Assembly: GCF_000009985.1 (NCBI RefSeq)
Contig: NC_007626.1
Span: forward strand, 4,879,789 to 4,943,788
Source: Paramagnetospirillum magneticum AMB-1
Lineage (GTDB): Bacteria; Pseudomonadota; Alphaproteobacteria; Rhodospirillales; Magnetospirillaceae
DNA: 64,000 bases
Direction of reading: 5' to 3'
Below, one piece after another: positions 1 to 6,286 of the stretch. Numbering within the stretch: the stretch's first letter is position 1; every line of letters starts with the position of its first letter. A program made the position numbers and the translations under genes. The notes under the pieces were generated by a model that was not told the DNA's origin, made no database searches, and was given only the letters and a program-made list of their open reading frames with translations.

Positions 1-1055
1 CCTATGCCCGCGTGGCCGTGGAGACCCTGGTCACCACCAACCTGATCGTCATGGCCGGCGAAGTGCGCGGCCCGGCTTCGGTCAACGCCGCCCTGATGGA
101 CGAGCTGGCCCGCCACGCGGTCAAGGACATCGGTTACGAGCAGGACGGCTTCCACTGGAAGAACGCCGAGATCATCAACCGTGTCCACTCGCAGTCCGCC
201 GACATCGCCCAGGGCGTCGACGCCGCCGGCGACAAGGACGAAGGCGCGGGCGACCAGGGCATCATGTTCGGCTATGCCTGCAACGAGACCCCGGTCCTGA
301 TGCCGGCGCCCATCTACTACTCGCACGAGATCCTGAAGAGCCTGGCCGAGGCCCGCCATTCCGGCGCCGCCCCGCAGCTGCTGCCCGACTCGAAGAGCCA
401 GGTCACCCTGGAATACCGTGACGGCAAGCCGGTCCGCGCCACCTCGGTGGTGGTCTCGCACCAGCATGTGGACGGCCTGTCCCAGGCCGACATCAAGGAA
501 ATCGTCCGCCCGCACGTCAAGAACGTGCTGCCGGAAGGCTGGATGCCCGCCGAGGACCAGTTCTACGTGAACCCGACCGGCCGCTTCGTCATCGGCGGTC
601 CCGACGGCGATACCGGCCTCACCGGCCGCAAGATCATCGTCGACACCTACGGCGGCGCGGCTCCCCACGGCGGCGGCGCCTTCTCGGGCAAGGATCCGAC
701 CAAGGTCGACCGCTCGGCCGCCTATGCCGCCCGCTATCTGGCCAAGAACGTGGTCGCCTCCGGCCTGGCCGACAAGTGCGTGATCCAGCTCAGCTACGCC
801 ATCGGCGTCTCCAAGCCGCTGTCGGTCTATGTGGACACCTCTGGCACCTGCAAGGTGGACGAGGACAAGCTGGCCGTGGTGCTGCAGCAGCTGGTCGACC
901 TCAGCCCTCGGGGCATCCGCACCCATCTGGGCCTCAACAAGCCCATCTATGCCCGCACCGCGGCTTACGGCCATTTCGGCCGCAGCCCGGACGCCGATGG
1001 CGGCTTCTCCTGGGAGAAGACCGACCTGGTGGAGCAGCTCAAGAAGGCTTTCTAA
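1..1055 (+). CDS. metK: S-adenosylmethionine synthetase, 5' end outside window
   Basis: Makes S-adenosylmethionine from methionine and ATP in the cytoplasm. The reading frame is open to the left edge (first full codon at base 3), so the start and the N-terminal ATP-binding part lie outside the window. Visible family blocks include GPDGDTGLTGRKI and the phosphate-binding GGGAFSGKDPTKVDRSAAY, followed by the conserved C-terminal region with RTAAYGHFGR. The C-terminus is complete, ending in LKKAF at the TAA at 1053-1055. trmB starts 6 bases downstream and the probable metK terminator lies inside the trmB reading frame. Identification is secure; only the missing 5' end limits it. Confidence 0.96.
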   Translation, partial: YARVAVETLVTTNLIVMAGEVRGPASVNAALMDELARHAVKDIGYEQDGFHWKNAEIINRVHSQSADIAQGVDAAGDKDEGAGDQGIMFGYACNETPVLMPAPIYYSHEILKSLAEARHSGAAPQLLPDSKSQVTLEYRDGKPVRATSVVVSHQHVDGLSQADIKEIVRPHVKNVLPEGWMPAEDQFYVNPTGRFVIGGPDGDTGLTGRKIIVDTYGGAAPHGGGAFSGKDPTKVDRSAAYAARYLAKNVVASGLADKCVIQLSYAIGVSKPLSVYVDTSGTCKVDEDKLAVVLQQLVDLSPRGIRTHLGLNKPIYARTAAYGHFGRSPDADGGFSWEKTDLVEQLKKAF

Positions 1056-1061
1056 GCTTTC

Positions 1062-1778
1062 ATGGGCAAGCATGCCGAAAATGGAAACGCGGCCGCCGAG
1101 CGGCCGCGTTTTTTCGGCCGGCGCCAGGGCAAGGCCCTGCGCCGCAACGCCCTCGGCTTGATCGAGGATCTGCTGCCCCGCCTGACGGTGGCGGTCCCCG
1201 AGCCCGACGAGCGTGTCGAGCCCGCCCTGCTGTTCCCCGGCGCGGTGCGCTCGGTCTGGCTGGAGGTGGGGTTCGGCGGCGGCGAGCATCTGGCCCAACT
1301 GGCCGAGGATAATCCCGACATCGGCCTGATCGGCTGCGAGGTGTTCCGGAACGGCATCGCCAGCCTGCTCGGCCATGTCCAGGCCCGCCAGCTGGGCAAC
1401 AATGTCCGTGTCTTCCCCGAAGACGTCCGCCTGCTGCTGCCGGCCTTGCCCGACGGCTCCCTGGGCCGGGTCTTCGTGCTGTTTCCCGATCCCTGGCCCA
1501 AGACCCGCCACGCCGACCGGCGCTTCATCTCGCCCGAGACCCTGGACGTGCTGGCCCGGGTACTGGAAAGCGGCGGCGAATTGCGGGTGGCCAGCGACGA
1601 TCCCATCTATGTAGCCTGGGCCGCCCGTCACCTGGACGCCCATCCGGCCTTCGAGAAGATTCTGGCCACCGCCGACCGCTCTGCGGTCCCGGCCGACTGG
1701 CCCGCCACCCGCTACGAACAGAAATGCATCACCGGCCGGGCGCCGGTGTTCTTCCTGTACCGCCGCCGGGCGCGATAG
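1062..1778 (+). CDS. trmB: tRNA (guanine-N7-)-methyltransferase
   Basis: Methylates guanosine 46 of tRNAs with S-adenosylmethionine, the product of the preceding gene. The 238-residue length fits the family. The SAM-binding motif EVGFGGGEHL lies near residue 68, the conserved PDPWPKTRHADRRF near residue 144, and ATRYEQKC near the C-terminus. ATG 1062 is the only ATG upstream of the conserved RRQGKALRR block, so the start is well constrained although no strong ribosome binding site is visible. The first codons coincide with an intrinsic terminator hairpin, so read-through from metK or an unseen promoter must supply the message. Confidence 0.93.
   Translation: MGKHAENGNAAAERPRFFGRRQGKALRRNALGLIEDLLPRLTVAVPEPDERVEPALLFPGAVRSVWLEVGFGGGEHLAQLAEDNPDIGLIGCEVFRNGIASLLGHVQARQLGNNVRVFPEDVRLLLPALPDGSLGRVFVLFPDPWPKTRHADRRFISPETLDVLARVLESGGELRVASDDPIYVAWAARHLDAHPAFEKILATADRSAVPADWPATRYEQKCITGRAPVFFLYRRRAR
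1085..1114 (+). terminator. Intrinsic terminator of metK, inside the trmB reading frame
   Basis: A perfect 12-bp stem (AAACGCGGCCGC, 1085-1096, pairing with 1100-1111) closes a 3-base CGA loop and runs into six T residues (1109-1114). This is the form of a rho-independent terminator 30 bases after the metK stop. It lies 24-53 bases inside the trmB frame, so it also encodes part of the TrmB N-terminus. Confidence 0.8.
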
Positions 1779-1790
1779 CAGCCCAGCGCG

Positions 1791-1824
1791 ATACCACGTG
1801 TCATCTTACGGTCACATGTGGTAT
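1791..1824 (+). promoter_or_regulatory. Candidate PHO box within a dyad upstream of the DUF47-pit pair
   Basis: Two 7-mers spaced 11 bases apart, GTGTCAT (1798-1804) and CGGTCAC (1809-1815), match the PhoB half-site CTGTCAT at 6 of 7 and 5 of 7 positions, with the expected 4-base gap. They sit about 48 bases before the DUF47 start. They are embedded in an 11-bp inverted repeat (1791-1801 with 1814-1824, one G-T pair) that could instead form a trmB 3' hairpin. PhoB control is inferred from the match and from the phosphate genes downstream. Confidence 0.4.
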
Positions 1825-1862
1825 TGAGGCGGCGATTACCGTAACTGCCCAGGGGCTTCCCC

Positions 1863-2504
1863 ATGTTTTTCCGCATGTTCCGTGCCTTGATGCCCAAGGA
1901 AGAGGAATTCGTCGGGCTGTTCGCCAAGCACGCGGAGAAGATCCACTCGGCCGCCAAGGCGCTGGAAGCCATGATGGGCGACGGCGCCGACATCGATCTG
2001 CATTTCAAGCAGATCTGCGCATTCGAGGGCGAGGCCGACCTCATCACCCGCGAAACGCTGCAGGCCCTGCACCGCTCGTTCATCACCCCCTTCGACCGCG
2101 ACCAGATCCACCGGCTGATCACCACCATGGATGACGCGGTGGACACCATCGAGGAGGTGGCCCAGCGCGTCGACCTCTATGGCGTCAAGGAATTCACCCC
2201 GGACATGCGGGCGCTGGCGACCGGCATCACCGAGTGCGCCCACCTGCTGACCAAGGCCATTCCCATGATGCGGGAAGTCACCCGCAACGCGGCGGCCATC
2301 AACGAGCTGTGCGACGCCATCGGCCGCCAGGAAAGCGCCGCCGACAAGCGCCAGCACGAAGGTCTGCGCACCTTGTTCGCCACCGAGAAGGACCCGGTCA
2401 AGCTGATCACCCGCAAGGAGATCTATCAGCGCCTGGAAAAGGTCTCCGACCGCTTCGACGACGTGGCCAACGTCATCGAGACGGTGGTCATCGAACAGGT
2501 CTAG
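1863..2504 (+). CDS. DUF47 (PhoU-like) phosphate transport regulator
   Basis: A 213-residue all-helical protein of the DUF47 family, distant PhoU relatives usually encoded directly upstream of a Pit transporter and thought to modulate it. The sequence begins MFFRMFRALMPKEEEFVGLF and continues with amphipathic helices rich in acidic residues and conserved ITPFDRDQIHRL, MDDAVDTIEE and RFDDVANVIE segments typical of the family. It is cytoplasmic: no signal peptide or membrane segment is seen. The stop is 9 bases before pit, so the two are surely co-transcribed. A candidate PHO box lies upstream. Confidence 0.88.
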   Translation: MFFRMFRALMPKEEEFVGLFAKHAEKIHSAAKALEAMMGDGADIDLHFKQICAFEGEADLITRETLQALHRSFITPFDRDQIHRLITTMDDAVDTIEEVAQRVDLYGVKEFTPDMRALATGITECAHLLTKAIPMMREVTRNAAAINELCDAIGRQESAADKRQHEGLRTLFATEKDPVKLITRKEIYQRLEKVSDRFDDVANVIETVVIEQV

Positions 2505-2513
2505 GCCCATCCG

Positions 2514-3515
2514 ATGGAATCCGTCGCCTTCCCCATCATCGTCGCCCTGGTCGTCACGGCCCTGGTGTTCGATTTCCTGAACGGCCTGCACGACGCCGCC
2601 AATTCCATCGCCACGGTGGTCTCGACTCGCGTGCTGTCACCCAAATACGCGGTGGCCTGGGCGGCGTTCTTCAACACCATCGCCCTGGTGTTCTTCACCA
2701 CCAGCGTGGCCAAGACCATCGGCACCGGCATCGTCGAACCGGGTCTGGTGGACACCCACCTGATCTTCGGCGCCCTCATGGGGGCCATTGTCTGGAACGT
2801 CGTCACCTGGGGACTGGGGATTCCGTCGTCCAGCTCCCACGCCCTGATCGGCGGCATCGCCGGCGCCGGCATCGCCAAGGGCGGCTTCTCCGCCCTGGTT
2901 CCCGCCGGCTTCCTGAAGACCGGCTCGGCCATCGTGCTGTCGCCACTGATTGGCCTGGTGCTGGCCATGACCCTGATCCTGATCGTGTCGTGGCTATGCC
3001 GCCGCACCGCGCCCTTCGTGGTCGATCGCCGTTTCCGCATCCTGCAATTCTTCTCGGCGGCCATGTATTCCCTGGGCCATGGCGGCAACGACGCCCAGAA
3101 GACCATGGGCATCATCGCTGCCCTACTGTACAGCCAGGGCATGCTGGGCGGCGAGTTCCACGTCCCCGTCTGGGTGGCAGTGCTGTGCCAGCTGGCCATG
3201 GGTCTCGGCACCCTGTTCGGCGGCTGGCGCATCGTCAAGACCATGGGCTCCAAGATCACCGACATGAAGCAGGTCGACGGCTTCTGCGCCAATGCCGCCG
3301 GTGCCGCCACCCTGTTCGGCGCCACCTGGCTGGGCATTCCGGTCTCCACCACCCACACCATCACCGGCGCCATCATCGGCGTCGGCTCGGCGCGCAAGGT
3401 GTCCGGCGTGCGCTGGGGCATTGCCGGCAACATCATCGTCGCCTGGGTGGTCACCATTCCGGCGGCAGGAACGGTCGCCGCCCTGTTCTACTGGCTGTCC
3501 ACCCACTTCTGGTGA
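2514..3515 (+). CDS. pit: Inorganic phosphate transporter, PiT family
   Basis: A low-affinity cation-coupled phosphate permease in the inner membrane. The 333-residue protein has about ten hydrophobic segments and both duplicated PiT signature blocks: FDFLNGLHDAANSIATVVSTR near residue 21, and GGNDAQKTMGI near residue 190. The GIPSSSSHALIGG and GIPVSTTHTITGA repeats lie in the two halves. The order DUF47 then pit is the usual one. It converges on phoU across a hairpin-repeat region. Confidence 0.95.
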   Translation: MESVAFPIIVALVVTALVFDFLNGLHDAANSIATVVSTRVLSPKYAVAWAAFFNTIALVFFTTSVAKTIGTGIVEPGLVDTHLIFGALMGAIVWNVVTWGLGIPSSSSHALIGGIAGAGIAKGGFSALVPAGFLKTGSAIVLSPLIGLVLAMTLILIVSWLCRRTAPFVVDRRFRILQFFSAAMYSLGHGGNDAQKTMGIIAALLYSQGMLGGEFHVPVWVAVLCQLAMGLGTLFGGWRIVKTMGSKITDMKQVDGFCANAAGAATLFGATWLGIPVSTTHTITGAIIGVGSARKVSGVRWGIAGNIIVAWVVTIPAAGTVAALFYWLSTHFW

Positions 3516-3556
3516 TGGCGCTCTGCCCCGCGCGGGGCGCCCGCCCCGGTTCCCGA

Positions 3557-3652
3557 TTTGGAGGTAACCCTCCAAACCTCCCTTTCTTCTATTCACAAGA
3601 AATAAAGGGGGTCCGGGGCATCGCCCCGGATGGGTTCGGGCGATAGCCCGAA
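3557..3652. repeat. Modular hairpin repeat between pit and phoU
   Basis: Three compact hairpins in a row: TTTGGAGG/CCTCCAAA (3557-3576), TCCGGGGC/GCCCCGGA with loop ATC (3612-3630) and TTCGGGC/GCCCGAA with loop GATA (3635-3652). Between the first two lies an imperfect CCCTTTCTT/AAGAAATAAAGGG pairing. The same modules recur in other intergenic gaps of this window. Placement between convergent genes allows a bidirectional terminator role. Confidence 0.75.
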
Positions 3653-3670
3653 GGAGATGACGGCCCCGAA

Positions 3671-4390
3671 TTACTCCGGATCGGCCCCCACCAGGGACGA
3701 ATCGTCCTTCTTGGTCCGCTGCTGCAGGGCGCTCCGGCCAAGAATGCGGAAATGGGCCAGTTCGGCGATATTGGTGGCATGGTCGCCGATGCGCTCGAGA
3801 TTCTTGGCGATGAACATCAGGTGCGAGCACGGCGTGATGTTGCGCGGGTCCTCCATCATGTAGGTGAGGATTTCGCGGAACAGCGAGGCATAGACGTCAT
3901 CAAGCTCCTGGTCGCGGTCGCGGGCCGCCAGGGCGCGGTCGGCGTCATGGGCCAGATGGGCGTCCATGACCTCCTTGACCAGCCCCAGGGCCAGCCGCCC
4001 CAGGCGCAGCAGCGAGCGCATGGGCTCTACCGGCGGCAGGCGGTTGAGCACCAGCGACCGCTTGGCGGCATTGGCGGCCAGATCGGCGATGCGCTCGATC
4101 TCTCCCGCGATCTTCAGCGCCGCCACCACGGTGCGCAAATCGTCGGCCACCGGCGCCCGCAGCGCCAGGACGCGGACGGTCTGCTCGTTGACGAAGGCTT
4201 CCAGTTCGTCGACCTTGACGTCGGCCCCCACCACCCGGGCGGCCAGGTCGCTGTCGCGCCGCTCCAGGGCGTCCAGCGCCGAGGCCAGTTGCGCCTCGGC
4301 CAATCCCCCCATGCGGGCGAGGGAATCATCCAGCCGGGCCAGTTCCGAATCGTAGGACTTGACGATATGCGGTTCGCCGATGGTGGTCAT
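3671..4390 (-). CDS. phoU: Phosphate signalling regulator PhoU
   Basis: A 239-residue PhoU protein: two repeats of a three-helix bundle, with conserved stretches including EIERIADLAANAAKR (near residue 95) and NLERIGDHATNIAE (near residue 200), the metal-contacting E/D-x3-D patterns of the family. PhoU couples the Pst transporter to the PhoR-PhoB system and represses the Pho regulon when phosphate is plentiful. It is cytoplasmic or membrane-peripheral. It follows pstB on the same strand across a 133-base gap with hairpins. Confidence 0.93.
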   Translation of the reverse strand: MTTIGEPHIVKSYDSELARLDDSLARMGGLAEAQLASALDALERRDSDLAARVVGADVKVDELEAFVNEQTVRVLALRAPVADDLRTVVAALKIAGEIERIADLAANAAKRSLVLNRLPPVEPMRSLLRLGRLALGLVKEVMDAHLAHDADRALAARDRDQELDDVYASLFREILTYMMEDPRNITPCSHLMFIAKNLERIGDHATNIAELAHFRILGRSALQQRTKKDDSSLVGADPE

Positions 4391-4439
4391 TGTCGAATCT
4401 CCTCACTCGTTATCTCGATGAGCCCCTCAATCGCCGGGC

Positions 4440-4519
4440 GGCGGACCTCCGTCCGCCTTGGCTCCCGCCGCATCAGCGGCGCGGCCCCTTGGGCCTAGCC
4501 AGGTCTCGGCGAGACCTGG
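4440..4519. repeat. Hairpin cluster between pstB and phoU
   Basis: Several short perfect stems in a row: GGCGGAC/GTCCGCC (4440-4457), GCCGC/GCGGC (4467-4480) and CCAGGTCTC/GAGACCTGG (4499-4507 with 4511-4519). There is no T run. The array resembles the other modular intergenic hairpins here and may terminate or stabilise the pstB message. Confidence 0.55.
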
Positions 4520-4523
4520 TCCC

Positions 4524-5300
4524 TCAGCCGAAGCGGCCGGTGATATAGCCTTGGGTCAGGGAATTGGCGGGCGCGGTGAAGATCTGCTCCGTCGCGCCCA
4601 CCTCGACGATCTCGCCCAGGTGGAAGAAGGCGGTGGTCTGCGACACGCGGGCCGCCTGCTGCATGGAATGGGTGACCATGACGATGGTGAAGACGTCGCG
4701 CAGCTCGTCGATCAGCTCTTCGATGCGCGCCGTGGCGATGGGGTCCAGCGCCGAGCACGGCTCGTCCATCAGGATCACCTCGGGGCTGACGGCGATGGCG
4801 CGGGCGATGCACAGGCGCTGTTGCTGGCCGCCCGACAGGCTGGTGCCCAGATTGCCCAGCACGTCCTTGACCTCTTTCCACAGTCCCGCCCGCTCGAGGC
4901 TGGTCCGGACCAGGACATCCATCTCGTCGCCCTCGGCCACCAGGCCATGCAGGCGCGGGCCAAAAGCCACGTTGTCGTAGATGGATTTGGGAAAGGGGTT
5001 GGGCCGCTGGAACACCATGCCCACCCGGGCGCGCAGCAGCACCGGGTCCATGCCGGCGGGGCCATAGATGTCCTCGCCGTCCAGGGTGGCCTGGCCGCTG
5101 ACCTTGGCGGCGGGGATGGTGTCGTTCATGCGGTTGAGACAGCGCAGGAAGGTCGACTTCCCACAGCCCGACGGGCCGATCAGCGCATTGACCTCGCCCG
5201 CCACGATGTCCAGATCGACGCCCTTCAAGGCGGGCTTGCCGCCGTAATGGACCGCCAGGGACCGGGCCGTCATCTTGGGCTGGGCCGGTTGTTCCGTCAT
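4524..5300 (-). CDS. pstB: Phosphate ABC transporter ATP-binding protein
   Basis: The ATPase of the high-affinity phosphate importer PstSCAB. The 258-residue protein has Walker A GPSGCGKST, Q-loop VFQRPNPFP, ABC signature LSGGQQQRLCIARA and Walker B VILMDEPCSALDP, all intact. The start at 5300 (MTEQPAQPKM) is preferred over an upstream in-frame ATG because GGAAGGA lies at ribosome-binding distance and the family starts near here. The usual partners pstS, pstC and pstA are not upstream: cobO diverges instead. They must be elsewhere if this transporter works. Confidence 0.94.
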   Translation of the reverse strand: MTEQPAQPKMTARSLAVHYGGKPALKGVDLDIVAGEVNALIGPSGCGKSTFLRCLNRMNDTIPAAKVSGQATLDGEDIYGPAGMDPVLLRARVGMVFQRPNPFPKSIYDNVAFGPRLHGLVAEGDEMDVLVRTSLERAGLWKEVKDVLGNLGTSLSGGQQQRLCIARAIAVSPEVILMDEPCSALDPIATARIEELIDELRDVFTIVMVTHSMQQAARVSQTTAFFHLGEIVEVGATEQIFTAPANSLTQGYITGRFG

Positions 5301-5433
5301 GTCATCCTTCCATATCCCCGCAGGGCTTATACCGCTGGACGCGGCGCCAGAAACGTGAAGGATTTGTTTCAGTCTTGAAGCCGGCGGCCCCATGGCCATT
5401 TATGCCAAGCCGCCCCTTCCCGCCGGAGAGATC

Positions 5434-6042
5434 ATGATCGACGACCAGGACCAGCGCCACCGCGAGAAAATGGCCAAAAAGAAAGCGTCACGCGACAAGC
5501 TGATGGCCAAGAAGACCGGAGGCACGCACGGCGTGGTGATCGTCCATACCGGGGCGGGCAAGGGCAAGTCCACCGCCGCCTTCGGCATGGCGATCCGCTG
5601 CGTCGGCCACGGCATGAAGGTGGGCATCGTCCAGTTCATCAAGGGTGCCTGGGACACCGCCGAACGGAGGGTGCTGGAGGGCTTCGGCGAGCTGGTCACC
5701 TTCCGCGCCATGGGCGAGGGCTTCACCTGGGAGACCCAGGACCGTGCCCGCGACGTGGCCGCCGCCGCCCGCGCCTGGGAGGTGGCCGCCGCCATGCTGG
5801 CCGACCCCGCCTACAAGATGGTGATCCTGGACGAGATCAACGTGGCGCTGCGCTACGAATACCTGGACCTGGCCACGGTGCTCGACGCCGTCAGGGGACG
5901 GCCGGAGGGCCAGCACGCGGTGCTGACCGGACGCAACGCCCTGCCTCCCCTGATCGAAGCCGCCGACCTGGTCACCGAGATGACCATGGTGAAGCATCCC
6001 TTCAAGGACGGCATCAAGGCCCAGGCGGGGGTGGAGTTTTAG
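5434..6042 (+). CDS. cobO: Cob(I)yrinic acid a,c-diamide adenosyltransferase
   Basis: Transfers the 5'-deoxyadenosyl group of ATP to the cobalt of corrinoids during adenosylcobalamin synthesis. The protein is 202 residues from ATG 5434, chosen because GGAGAG precedes it and the N-terminus (MIDDQDQRHREKMAKKKASR) matches CobO/BtuR form; an earlier in-frame ATG at 5392 lacks a site. The P-loop HTGAGKGKSTAAFG lies near residue 38, followed by VQFIKGAW and LDEINVALRY. It is divergent from pstB and has no other cobalamin genes beside it, and no cobalamin riboswitch was recognised upstream. Confidence 0.93.
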   Translation: MIDDQDQRHREKMAKKKASRDKLMAKKTGGTHGVVIVHTGAGKGKSTAAFGMAIRCVGHGMKVGIVQFIKGAWDTAERRVLEGFGELVTFRAMGEGFTWETQDRARDVAAAARAWEVAAAMLADPAYKMVILDEINVALRYEYLDLATVLDAVRGRPEGQHAVLTGRNALPPLIEAADLVTEMTMVKHPFKDGIKAQAGVEF

Positions 6043-6104
6043 AGCGGCGTAAGCCGCGACCAGCCGCCATTGAGGCGGCGGCCAAGCGGCCGGAGGGCCG
6101 CGCT
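6043..6104. repeat. GC-rich hairpin array after cobO
   Basis: Three short stems in tandem directly after the stop: GCGGC/GCCGC, CCGCC/GGCGG and GCGGCC/GGCCGC, separated by small loops. The style is the same as the hairpin arrays in other gaps. No T run follows. Confidence 0.5.
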
Positions 6105-6127
6105 AAGGCAGAGGGACAAATATCAAG

Positions 6128-6167
6128 CTAAATCATTGCGCGTCAAATTTGACGCGCAATGATTTAG
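6128..6167. repeat. Perfect 40-bp palindrome upstream of glnD
   Basis: Forty bases with exact dyad symmetry and no loop: the left half begins CTAAATCATTGCGCGTCAAA and the right half is its exact reverse complement. The centre is AAATTT. A partial third copy of the arm (ATTTGACGGGC) follows at about 6173. It lies in the 244-base gap between cobO and glnD. Function unknown: operator, recombination site or relic of a miniature element are all possible. Confidence 0.9.
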
Positions 6168-6286
6168 TGCCCATTTGACGGGCAGTTGGCCGCACATGCC
6201 CAATCCGCGTCCGAAGGGGCTGGCGGGCGCCGCTGTCCGGCCCCTATAATCGCCCCTTCGACTTCCTGCGGTGACGGCACAAGACC

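Noticed and set aside
6043..6286. Riboswitch before cobO or glnD
   Set aside because: The palindrome and hairpins do not show conserved riboswitch core sequences such as a cobalamin box.
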